From Spirochaetaceae bacterium (lineage in GTDB: Bacteria; Spirochaetota; Spirochaetia; B11-G9), in the NCBI GenBank assembly GCA_030633365.1, contig DAOVSY010000005.1, positions 1 through 25,363 of the forward strand: a DNA stretch of 25,363 nucleotides, read 5' to 3'. Below the pieces are notes generated by a model. It made no database searches. It was not told where the DNA came from and saw nothing but the letters and a program-made list of their open reading frames with translations. Shown piece by piece: positions 7,031 through 15,065 of this stretch; the first letter of the stretch is position 1; the number at the start of each line of letters is the position of its first letter. Position numbers and translations under genes: made by a program.

Positions 7031-8252
7031 AAACCACAACCCTGAATCCTCTGTATTTACGTGAAGTTATTTGTTTCCACCCCATATCTTTTTTAACTGC
7101 TCCGGCAATATTGGAACTTTTTCCTGTTATTATTAATATCCCATTGGGAGCAGTAATGCTTAAGAAACTGTCCAGGATTGTGTCATCAGAGCTGTCTAAG
7201 GATATCAGGATAGAATCGTAAGGAGATTGTGTTTCCCTGGTTGATGGGGCGCGATAAATCGGGCCCGTACTCAGTTTTTCGGGACAACAGATGTGTTTTA
7301 GTGTCAGGTTATCTTTGCTTACATAGCCAAAAGTATCCAGTAGGTTTTCCCTGCTAATCTTTAGCTGGAGTATATCTCTGGATGCAAGAACTGTTTCTGT
7401 TATTTTTTTTCTGTTTAGTAGATGGGTAATGACAGGCAGGTGCCCCTGTCCCGGATTCCAGAATAGTGTTTTACCTGATAAAGCTTGTTTTTCTAATAGA
7501 TGTGCTGCCAGGTCAACGGGATATGGAATAGTATCAAACCCTGGAATATTATAGACAGATTTAAGAGTGTAACCCAGCTTTTTAAGTTTGAAATTGTTAG
7601 TGCCCCGAATATAGCAATTTTTTAAATTCGTTTTATCATTTTCGTCAGCCTTAGTGTCTGTATTATTTATCTTTTTAAAGTGAAAAACGCTGTATTCTCT
7701 TGTATCTTCAGAGTAGATCATTTTTGCATCTGTTTTTCTAATTGCATTAAGGATGGTATCCTTAAGGGTTGCTACAACAACAACTACACATATTCCTTCT
7801 ACAGAGAGATAAGTCAGACTGCTGTTTACAAAATCCTGAAGAACTGTTTCTCCTGCTTTTGCAGGTAAATTGGAAATAATCAGATTCTGTGAGTTCTCTT
7901 TAATTCCGTCCAGTGCAAGTTCTCCACTATAGGTAATATCTTTTATCTTGTTTCGTGCGGCATTTTCTTTAGAAAAAGAAAGAGCAAGTGCATCACGATC
8001 CTGAAGAGTTATACTAATATCCGGATATTTTTTTTTGAGAGATAATCCTATTACTCCCACACCACATCCCACATCTGTTAAAGATTTAACTTCTGAAAAA
8101 TTAATTTCTTTGGCAATTGTTTTTAATAGCAGTTTTGTTCCATTATCTATTGAATAGGAACTGAAAAGTCTTTGAGATAGAAAAAAAGAGAGGTTCACTC
8201 CGTTAAAACGGAATAGAACCTCTTTATTGGAATATTTTTCTATTAGATTCAA
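7017..8252 (-). CDS. Tandem-domain class I methyltransferase, RsmC/RlmG-like
   Basis: The 411-residue protein appears to hold two class I methyltransferase folds. The N-terminal one keeps a good SAM-binding motif I (DVGCGVGVIGL, 60-70), and SNLPAKAG (127-134) stands where the NPPF/NPPY substrate motif usually is. The C-terminal one has an eroded motif I (WNPGQGHLPV, 265-274). RsmC and RlmG, which methylate rRNA guanine N2, are also tandem, but there the C-terminal copy is catalytic. The rRNA target is therefore only a guess. It starts at TTG 8252, which overlaps the efp stop codon in a TTGA. It is thus translationally coupled to the elongation factor gene, a context that favours a ribosome-linked role. 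The 3' end overlaps vapC. Confidence 0.78.
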   Translation of the reverse strand: MNLIEKYSNKEVLFRFNGVNLSFFLSQRLFSSYSIDNGTKLLLKTIAKEINFSEVKSLTDVGCGVGVIGLSLKKKYPDISITLQDRDALALSFSKENAARNKIKDITYSGELALDGIKENSQNLIISNLPAKAGETVLQDFVNSSLTYLSVEGICVVVVVATLKDTILNAIRKTDAKMIYSEDTREYSVFHFKKINNTDTKADENDKTNLKNCYIRGTNNFKLKKLGYTLKSVYNIPGFDTIPYPVDLAAHLLEKQALSGKTLFWNPGQGHLPVITHLLNRKKITETVLASRDILQLKISRENLLDTFGYVSKDNLTLKHICCPEKLSTGPIYRAPSTRETQSPYDSILISLDSSDDTILDSFLSITAPNGILIITGKSSNIAGAVKKDMGWKQITSRKYRGFRVVVFKKV

Positions 8253-8809
8253 CTATTAACCCGTTCGATATATTCTTTGGTTTCTGTATTTATCATTATT
8301 TTTTCGCCCTGCTTTATAAAAATAGGGACTTTAACTTCAAGGCCTGTTTCAATTGTTACCAGCTTGGAAGCACCCTGGACTGTATCACCCTTAACCCCGT
8401 CAAATGCTTCTGTTACTTCATAGACAACCTTAAAGGGAATTATTATATCCAGTGGTTTTTCTTCCCACATAATTATTTTATAAGTATCTCCATCTCTCAT
8501 AAGAAGTTTGTAATCTGCAAAACCCTCCATTGGGACTTCAAACTGATCATAGGTTTCTGTATCCATAAAATGAAATGATTCGTCATCACTGTAAAGAAAT
8601 TGAGACTCTTTATCTTCTACTATAATTTCCTCTATATTATCCTGTGTTTTCATGGTTTCTTTAAGAACCCGTCCAGTTTCAGGACTTTTTAATTTTAATC
8701 GAACAAATGCTGAACCCTTTCCCGGATTTACAAAGTCCCGTTCAACTACAATGAATGGTGACCCTTTTATTATAAGCGCCATACCCTTATATATTGCTCC
8801 TGCTTTCAT
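8249..8809 (-). CDS. efp: Translation elongation factor P
   Basis: EF-P binds ribosomes stalled at polyproline stretches and promotes peptide-bond formation. The 186-residue length is normal. The N-terminal KOW-like domain carries the conserved loop FVNPGKGSAFVRLKLK, in which Lys31 aligns with E. coli Lys34, the residue that EpmA beta-lysylates. The central domain (DMETxD-like FMDTETYDQFEV) and the C-terminal OB domain ending TGLEVKVPIFIKQGEKI..TETKEYIER are typical. The gene for the modifying enzyme, epmA, lies 44 bp upstream on the same strand and the methyltransferase overlaps its stop, so the three probably form one operon. GAGGG lies nine bases before the ATG at 8809. No EpmB gene is in the window. 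Confidence 0.97.
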   Translation of the reverse strand: MKAGAIYKGMALIIKGSPFIVVERDFVNPGKGSAFVRLKLKSPETGRVLKETMKTQDNIEEIIVEDKESQFLYSDDESFHFMDTETYDQFEVPMEGFADYKLLMRDGDTYKIIMWEEKPLDIIIPFKVVYEVTEAFDGVKGDTVQGASKLVTIETGLEVKVPIFIKQGEKIMINTETKEYIERVNS

Positions 8810-8853
8810 ATTTTAAAACCCTCTATAATTCGATTTTTTTTCAGCCTAACAGG

Positions 8854-9831
8854 CTATAAACCTTCCCCCACCATATCAGAAAAGGGAAATAAAATCACCC
8901 CTTCGATTGATGTTGCTCCTGTAAGAAGCATAACAAGTCTATCTATGCCAAGTGCAACTCCGGAACAATCTGGAAAGTCCTTATTAAAAATTAAATTATA
9001 ATTACTGTCAATATCCGGAATTACTTTTGAAGAAGATGCTTTTTTTATATATTCAGTTTCAAAAATATTTTTTACTTTACTGCTTTCTGTTTCTTCACTA
9101 TAACAATTTGCCAGTTCCATTCCGTTTACATAAAGTTCCCACCTTTCTCTCCAGGGGGTACCTTTTAATTCTTTTGCCAGGCAGAGAATTTGTTTTGGAT
9201 AATTGTAAAGAACAATAGGTTTATCTTTTGGAAGTTCAGGTTCTATAAAGTTCAAAAATATCCTGTTAAATATATCTTCCCAGGTATCTGTTTTTTCAAT
9301 ATTTAAACTGAGATTTTCAGCTTCTGCTTTTATAAATGCTCTTGTCTGACATTTTAAAAGATCAACAGAGATATATTCTTTAAAAACTTCTTCTATGCTT
9401 TTTCTTATAAAAGGAGGCTTGAACCAGGAGGGAGTATTTTCATTTATCAGGGATAAAAACAGATCTTCTGTTGTTCTAATAGAATCCATATAATCTGCTT
9501 CCATGGTATACCATTCAAGCATTGTAAATTCCGGATTATGATCCTTTCCAATCTGTTCGCTGTTTCTAAAACTTTTTGTAATCTGATATAAATTTCCGGA
9601 TCCGTTGGCGATAAGTTGTTTCATAAAAACTTCCGGGGACGGGGTAAGATATAGCTGATAGTCTCCATGGAATTCACTGGAGAAAGTTGTTTCGAATACT
9701 TCTATTGTGGATTCCGGTATAAGTTCCGGTGCCAGAATGGGGGTTTCCACTTCTAAATAACCCTTTGTCTGGAAAAAAGATCTAATTTGGCTTAATATAT
9801 GACTTCGTTCAGCTATAATTTTAATATCCAT
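8854..9831 (-). CDS. epmA: EF-P--(R)-beta-lysine ligase (EpmA/GenX/PoxA)
   Basis: EpmA is a truncated class II lysyl-tRNA synthetase paralogue that attaches beta-lysine to EF-P. The 325 residues match the E. coli length, and the N-terminal anticodon-binding domain of true LysRS is absent. Class II motifs are visible: RSFFQTKGYLEVETPIL, the motif 2 region FRNSEQIGKDHNPEFTMLEWY, NGMELANCYSE, and motif 3 GVALGIDRLVMLL near the C-terminus. Adjacency to efp supports the assignment. I start it at ATG 9831. The frame extends to 9960, but that would overlap tex by about 95 bp. No Shine-Dalgarno precedes 9831. Instead an extended -10 (TGCTATATT) ends six bases before it, suggesting a leaderless message. 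Only 34 bp separate it from the divergent tex. Confidence 0.94.
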   Translation of the reverse strand: MDIKIIAERSHILSQIRSFFQTKGYLEVETPILAPELIPESTIEVFETTFSSEFHGDYQLYLTPSPEVFMKQLIANGSGNLYQITKSFRNSEQIGKDHNPEFTMLEWYTMEADYMDSIRTTEDLFLSLINENTPSWFKPPFIRKSIEEVFKEYISVDLLKCQTRAFIKAEAENLSLNIEKTDTWEDIFNRIFLNFIEPELPKDKPIVLYNYPKQILCLAKELKGTPWRERWELYVNGMELANCYSEETESSKVKNIFETEYIKKASSSKVIPDIDSNYNLIFNKDFPDCSGVALGIDRLVMLLTGATSIEGVILFPFSDMVGEGL

Positions 9832-9837
9832 ATGTCG

Positions 9838-9846
9838 AATATAGCA
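9838..9846 (-). promoter_or_regulatory. Extended -10 promoter element for epmA, leaderless geometry
   Basis: On the minus strand TGC-TATATT is an extended -10. The hexamer (9838-9843) is followed by CGACAT and then the ATG, putting the transcription start at or within one base of the start codon. No good -35 is present, as extended -10 promoters allow. Confidence 0.45.
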
Positions 9847-9865
9847 GAAAACAGGATAAACTAAA

Positions 9866-12004
9866 ATGAATAACTTTGCAGAAAGAATTGCTTCTAAGCT
9901 TAAAATTAAAAAAGTACAGGTAGAAACTGTTATAACTTTTCTGGAAGATGGTGCTACCATCCCATTTATTGCCAGGTATCGAAAAGAGGCAACTGGAGAA
10001 CTGGATGAGGTTCAAATATTAAACATCAGAGATACTCTGGATACTTTTAAGAAGTTTGACAGTAGAGTTCAGGCAATACTAAGGTCCATGATTGAGCAGG
10101 ATTGTTTAACTCCTGATCTTGAAAATAATATAAAAAATGCTTCAACTATATCTGTACTTGAAGATATCTATCTTCCATTTAAACCAAAGCGCAGAACCAG
10201 AGCTATGGCGGCTAAAGAGAAGGGTCTTGATGGCCTGGCAGATTTTATTCTAAAAAACCAGAACTCTCCTTATGAAAAGGAAGCTATTGATTATGTGAAT
10301 GAAAATAAAGGCGTCTTATTTTCTATTGAAGCTTTAGCAGGTGCAAGAGATATAATTGCAGAAAGGATTAGTGAGGATTCTTTTTTAAGATCAGAAATAA
10401 GAGATTATTTTAAAAAATATGCAGAGTTTAGTTCTAAAATTATTAAGGGGAAAGACCAGGAAGGGGCAAAATATATGGCCTACTTTGCCTGGTCTGAAAA
10501 TGCATCAAGGTCTCCATCTCATAGAATTCTGGCCATTTTTAGGGGAGCAACTGAGGGGTTCCTTCGTTTTCATATACTACCTGATGAAGAGATTGCTTTG
10601 AAACTGATAGAAAAACGATATATAAAAGCTGGCATTGGTACAAACAACTGTAGTCATCAGGTTCATACGGCTGTAAAAGATAGTTACAAACGTCTTTTAG
10701 CTCCGGCTATGGAAACTGAGATGAAAAATATCTTGAAAGAGAAAGCCGATGCTGAGGCCATAAGAGTTTTTGGTAAGAATTTGGAAGAGCTTCTTTTAGA
10801 AGCTCCATTAGGACAAAAACGGGTTCTGGCAGTTGATCCCGGCCTTAGGACAGGATGTAAGGTTGTTTGCCTGGATTCTTCGGGAAAACTTCTTACGAAT
10901 GATACTGTCTATCTGCTTCCACCTCAAAAGAGAATTGATGCCGCCGGGGCAAAAATAAAGTCCTTAGTAGAAGAATATGATATTGAAGCTATTGCCGTGG
11001 GGAATGGAACCGGAGGGAAAGAGGCTCTGGCTTTTTGTCAGAATCTTGAACTGGAGAAAAGTATTATGATTACAGCTGTAAATGAAAATGGAGCATCGGT
11101 TTATTCTGCTTCAGAAGCAGGTAGAGAGGAGTTTCCTGACCATGACCTTACTGTCAGAGGCTCTGTCTCCATTGGACGTCGACTAATGGATCCTCTGTCA
11201 GAGCTTATTAAAATAGATCCTAAATCTATAGGTGTTGGCCAATATCAGCATGATGTGGATCAGAAAGAGCTTAAACGTTCTCTCGATGATGTTGTAGCAT
11301 TCTGTGTTAATAAAGTAGGAGTAGAGGTCAATACTGCCAGTTCAAGGCTTTTACAATATGTATCAGGACTCTCTGGCAAGGTTGCTAATGGAATAGTTAA
11401 ATTCCGGGATGAAAATGGTCCATTCAAATCCAGAGCAGCAATCTTAGATGTTCCTGGTTTGGGAAACAAATCCTATGAACAATCAGCAGGGTTTATTAGA
11501 GTCAGAAGTGCAGAAAATGTTTTGGATAATTCTGCTGTTCATCCTGAAAGTTATCATATTGTCGAAAAAATGGCTTTAAGTGCCGGTGTGTCTGTAGGAG
11601 AACTAATTGAAAATGATTTAGCAATAAAGAATTTGATACCTGAGGATTTTACAGATGAAAAAACCGGGCTGCCAACAATTAATGATATATTAGCTGAACT
11701 TAAAAAACCGGGAAGAGACCCCAGGATGAGTTTTTCATTATTCAGTTTTAAAGAAGGAGTAGACTCTCCGGAAGATTTAAAGGAGGGGATGATCCTTCCT
11801 GGAATAATAACAAATGTAACCGACTTTGGGGCTTTTGCAGATATAGGAGTGCATCAGGATGGTCTTATTCACATCAGTCAATTAGCAGATAAATTTGTAA
11901 AAAATCCAATGGATATTGTAAAGGTAAACCAAAAGGTTATGGTTCGGGTCATAAGTGTTGATCTGGAACGTAAAAGGATTTCCCTTTCCCTAAAAGGGTT
12001 ATAG
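9866..12004 (+). CDS. tex: Tex-family S1 RNA-binding protein
   Basis: Tex is a conserved cytoplasmic nucleic-acid-binding protein related to eukaryotic Spt6 and linked to transcription. The 712-residue protein has the family's order of domains: a helical Tex_N region (ASKLKIKKVQVETVI, then IPFIARYRKEATGELDE at about 30-47), the YqgF/RNase H-like domain starting at VLAVDPGLRTG (about 324-334), helix-hairpin-helix segments (VSGLSGKVANGIVKFRDENG.FKSRAAILDVPGLG), and a C-terminal S1 domain from about 639 (GMILPGIITNVTDFGAFADIG to RKRISLSLKGL). AGGA lies nine bases before the ATG. It is divergent from epmA with only 34 bp between starts. Its stop codon lies within the left 10-bp direct repeat that flanks the downstream palindrome. 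Confidence 0.96.
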   Translation: MNNFAERIASKLKIKKVQVETVITFLEDGATIPFIARYRKEATGELDEVQILNIRDTLDTFKKFDSRVQAILRSMIEQDCLTPDLENNIKNASTISVLEDIYLPFKPKRRTRAMAAKEKGLDGLADFILKNQNSPYEKEAIDYVNENKGVLFSIEALAGARDIIAERISEDSFLRSEIRDYFKKYAEFSSKIIKGKDQEGAKYMAYFAWSENASRSPSHRILAIFRGATEGFLRFHILPDEEIALKLIEKRYIKAGIGTNNCSHQVHTAVKDSYKRLLAPAMETEMKNILKEKADAEAIRVFGKNLEELLLEAPLGQKRVLAVDPGLRTGCKVVCLDSSGKLLTNDTVYLLPPQKRIDAAGAKIKSLVEEYDIEAIAVGNGTGGKEALAFCQNLELEKSIMITAVNENGASVYSASEAGREEFPDHDLTVRGSVSIGRRLMDPLSELIKIDPKSIGVGQYQHDVDQKELKRSLDDVVAFCVNKVGVEVNTASSRLLQYVSGLSGKVANGIVKFRDENGPFKSRAAILDVPGLGNKSYEQSAGFIRVRSAENVLDNSAVHPESYHIVEKMALSAGVSVGELIENDLAIKNLIPEDFTDEKTGLPTINDILAELKKPGRDPRMSFSLFSFKEGVDSPEDLKEGMILPGIITNVTDFGAFADIGVHQDGLIHISQLADKFVKNPMDIVKVNQKVMVRVISVDLERKRISLSLKGL

Positions 12005-12006
12005 GG

Positions 12007-12049
12007 ATATATTGTAGAGACGCCCAATTTGGGCGTCTTTACAATATAT
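12007..12049. repeat. Palindrome of GTAG type flanked by 10-bp direct repeats
   Basis: Twenty-one-base arms (12007-12027 and 12029-12049) pair around one central T, with a single G/T mismatch at 12017/12039. The core reads GTAGAGACGCCC then GGGCGTCTTTAC. TATAGGGATA occurs immediately before (12000-12009) and after (12047-12056), sharing its inner bases with the stem. It lies between tex and the M16 protease gene. It may act as a terminator or attenuator, but no T-run follows. Confidence 0.88.
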
Positions 12050-12097
12050 AGGGATACATCATGGTTGGGAGGATACACCCGACACACAGGAGACACA

Positions 12098-15055
12098 ATG
12101 CAGTCAATAAAACCAGGAGACATAATGCATGGGTTTACCCTTGTTTCTGTTTCTGATCAGAAAGAATATAAGGGAAAAGGATATACCTTTAAACATAACA
12201 AAACAGGATTGGAACTTTTCCATTTACATAATGATGATACTGAAAATCTTTTTTCTTTTTCATTTAAAACGCCGGCATATGATAATTCAGGTGTTGCTCA
12301 TATTCTTGAGCATTCTGTTTTATCCGGTTCTAAAAGATATCCTGTAAAAGATCCGTTTATGGCCTTAATGAAAGGAAGCATGAATACCTTTTTAAATGCT
12401 ATGACCTACCCTGATAAAACAGTATATCCTGCAGCTTCCCCTGTAGAAAAAGATTATTTTAATATGATGTCTGTTTATGCAGATGCAGTTTTTTTCCCAC
12501 TTTTAAAAAAAGAGGTCTTTCATCAGGAAGGCCATAGGTTGGAATTTGATGAAGATGGTAATTTAAAAATTGTTGGTATTGTATTTAATGAGATGAAAGG
12601 TGCTTATTCAGATCACGATTCTATAGTTGGTGAATGGTGCTACCGGTCATTGCTGCCAGATACTCAGTATTTTTATGATTCCGGGGGTGAACCTGAAGCT
12701 ATACCGGATCTTAGTTATGAACAGTTTAAACAGTATCATGAAACATACTATCATCCTTCCAACTGTAAAGTGTTTATATATGGGAATATTCCTTCAGAAA
12801 AACAGCTGCAGTTCCTGGAAGAAGACTTTCTAAATACTTTTGAATACAAAGAAGTTAATACAAAAATTAGTGAACAGAGTCGATGGCACAAACCTTCTTA
12901 TATGGAGCTAACCAGTCCTCTAACAGAAAATGAGGACTCTAAAAACAAATCAACAATAGTTGTTAATTGGTTAATGAATAATGTAGGAAATCCTCTTGAT
13001 CTTCTAAGTCTGGAGGTATTAAGTGAAATTTTATTATCAAATACAGGGTCTCCTTTATACAAAACTGTTGTTGATTCAGGATTAGGTGAAGATTTATCGC
13101 CAGTAAGTGGCCTTGAAACTGATTTGAGGGAGTTGATTTTCTCCGTCGGTATTCGTGGGACAGATCCTGATAAAAAAGAGTCTTTTGAAAAATTAATTGA
13201 AGATGAGTTAACCCTGCTTTCAGAAAAAGGACTTCTTTCTGATTCTGTAAAAGGTGCATTAAAGAGAGTTGAATTCCGAAGCAGGGAGATTAAGGGTGGA
13301 GCTCCTTTTGGTTTGAGACTAATGGGAAAATCTCTTAGAGGCTGGCTTCATGGTCACACTCCGGAAACAACCCTTGAATTTACAAAATGGATGGAACAGT
13401 TAAAAGATAGTGTTAAAAATGACAGCAGATACTTTGAGAAGCTGATAAAGAAATTATTTTTAGATAATAAACACCGTACAACAATTATTGTCCGCCCTGA
13501 TGTAGATCATATTAAAAGACAAGAGGAAACTCTCAAGTCTCGTATTAATAAAATAACAAGTATAGTTGATGAAAATAGAGATGTTCAGATAAGAGAAGAA
13601 AACAGTGCCTTACATGACTTCCAGGATACTCCGGACAGTGATGAAGACACTTCAAAGATTCCTTCTTTATCCATGGATGATCTCCCTGATGATATTACAT
13701 ATATTGATACCAGTTTTTCATCTATTGGTAATATTCCAGTTTACTCTCATGATCTATTTACAAATGGAATTGATTATGTGGATTTCAGTTTTGAAATTAA
13801 GGGGCTAAGTGAGGAAGAAAGTAAATATCTGCCACTTTTTACTAAAATGATTACAACAGGATCTTTGCCTGATATCCCTTATGATGAAGTTGCAAGACTT
13901 TTAACTCTAAATACAGGTGGATTTGGTTCTTTTATTGAGTCTGCAGTTGTACATCCCAATAGAGATCAAATAAAAGATTTTATATTTTTCAGGGTTAAAT
14001 TCCTCGAGAATGATTATAAAAAAGCTCTTGATCTAATATTCAGGCTGTTTATAGAAAGTAGTATATCTGAAGAAAAAAGATTAAAAGATGTTTTGATTGA
14101 GATGAGAAATGATTATATTTCTGCCATAATACCTTCAGGGAATGCTTTTGCCAATCTTCGGGCCAGCAGTAGATTAAGTGAAACTCTCCGAAGGGAAGAA
14201 CGGTGGAGGGGTATAGATCAGCTTCTTTTCTTAAATGATTTGAATGGAAATCTTGATTCTGGTAGTATAAAAAAAATTGGGAAAATACTGGAGACAATTA
14301 GATCCAGAGTTCTGGGCAGTCAAATGTTAAGCCTCAATGTAAGTGCTTCGGGTACTGAAATATCAAAGGTTAAGGAATATCTTGAAACGATATTGATGAA
14401 ATTTCCGACAGGCAGTAAACTTTCAGTAAATCCAGATCAAAGTATTGCTTCTGAGTTCAGAAATCAGGAGGCACTCGTTATTCCTTCACCTGTATCCTAT
14501 CTGGCACAGGCTTTTAGATCCTCTTTAATTGAATCGAAAGAATATGGTTCGGAATTACTTCTTTCTCATATTCTAAGAACTGATTATCTATGGGAAAATG
14601 TAAGAATGAAGGGGGGTGCATATGGTGCATCGGCATCTGCGAATGGTATGGAAGGTATTTTCAGTTTTTCTTCTTACAGAGATCCTAATATTGAAAAAAC
14701 AATAGCTGCATTCAGAGAGGGACTGGAACTTCTTGCAAAGGATAGCACCAAAGAGGATATTATTACAAAGGCAATTATTACAATTGTTGGAAAGGATATG
14801 CGTCCTCAATCTCCTGGAGAAAAAAGTATAATAGGATTTATAAGAAAATTATATAATATTACAGATGAAATGAGGAAAACCAGACGAGAATCAATTATGG
14901 AAGTAGATTCTGATTTACTTAAAACAGCTGCTGCCAGACTATTGATGGAAATGCCCAATTCGTCTCTTGTTGTTCTGGCCGGCAGGGAGAATCTGGATAC
15001 AGCTTCCAAATCTTTAAAGGATATAATGGTAAATAGTATAAATTTACCATTATAA
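12098..15055 (+). CDS. M16C-family zinc metalloprotease (presequence-protease type)
   Basis: The protein degrades peptides by the pitrilysin/PreP clamshell mechanism. From ATG 12098 it is 985 residues, typical for M16C. The inverted zinc motif HILEH gives His68, Glu71 and His72, inside the conserved block SGVAHILEHSVLSGSKRYPVKDPF; the third zinc ligand is expected in the downstream GIVFNEMKGAYSD. MKGSMNTFLNAMTYPDKTVYPAAS is also conserved in the family. The C-terminal half contains a second pitrilysin-like half with a GGAYGASA segment. There is no signal peptide. Two near-identical ribosome-binding-site/ATG units (12087-12102 and 12114-12129) offer starts nine codons apart; I prefer the first because it keeps more of the conserved GDIMHGF lead-in. 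The cyclase gene follows after 10 bp. Confidence 0.94.
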   Translation: MQSIKPGDIMHGFTLVSVSDQKEYKGKGYTFKHNKTGLELFHLHNDDTENLFSFSFKTPAYDNSGVAHILEHSVLSGSKRYPVKDPFMALMKGSMNTFLNAMTYPDKTVYPAASPVEKDYFNMMSVYADAVFFPLLKKEVFHQEGHRLEFDEDGNLKIVGIVFNEMKGAYSDHDSIVGEWCYRSLLPDTQYFYDSGGEPEAIPDLSYEQFKQYHETYYHPSNCKVFIYGNIPSEKQLQFLEEDFLNTFEYKEVNTKISEQSRWHKPSYMELTSPLTENEDSKNKSTIVVNWLMNNVGNPLDLLSLEVLSEILLSNTGSPLYKTVVDSGLGEDLSPVSGLETDLRELIFSVGIRGTDPDKKESFEKLIEDELTLLSEKGLLSDSVKGALKRVEFRSREIKGGAPFGLRLMGKSLRGWLHGHTPETTLEFTKWMEQLKDSVKNDSRYFEKLIKKLFLDNKHRTTIIVRPDVDHIKRQEETLKSRINKITSIVDENRDVQIREENSALHDFQDTPDSDEDTSKIPSLSMDDLPDDITYIDTSFSSIGNIPVYSHDLFTNGIDYVDFSFEIKGLSEEESKYLPLFTKMITTGSLPDIPYDEVARLLTLNTGGFGSFIESAVVHPNRDQIKDFIFFRVKFLENDYKKALDLIFRLFIESSISEEKRLKDVLIEMRNDYISAIIPSGNAFANLRASSRLSETLRREERWRGIDQLLFLNDLNGNLDSGSIKKIGKILETIRSRVLGSQMLSLNVSASGTEISKVKEYLETILMKFPTGSKLSVNPDQSIASEFRNQEALVIPSPVSYLAQAFRSSLIESKEYGSELLLSHILRTDYLWENVRMKGGAYGASASANGMEGIFSFSSYRDPNIEKTIAAFREGLELLAKDSTKEDIITKAIITIVGKDMRPQSPGEKSIIGFIRKLYNITDEMRKTRRESIMEVDSDLLKTAAARLLMEMPNSSLVVLAGRENLDTASKSLKDIMVNSINLPL

Positions 15056-15065
15056 TGGAGATTAA

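Noticed and set aside
8843..8855. Inverted repeat AGCCT-AAC-AGGCT after epmA as a terminator
   Set aside because: On the minus strand it is followed by A, not T, and on the plus strand no T-run follows. The efp gene downstream also appears to be in the same operon.
9832..9960. N-terminal extension of the epmA reading frame to 9960
   Set aside because: It would overlap tex by about 95 bp, and the extra residues are unlike EpmA. From ATG 9831 the length matches the family exactly.
12029..12097. Longer start of the M16 protease at TTG 12029
   Set aside because: This lies inside the palindrome and has no ribosome-binding site. The ATG at 12098 has AGGAGA and gives the conserved family N-terminus.
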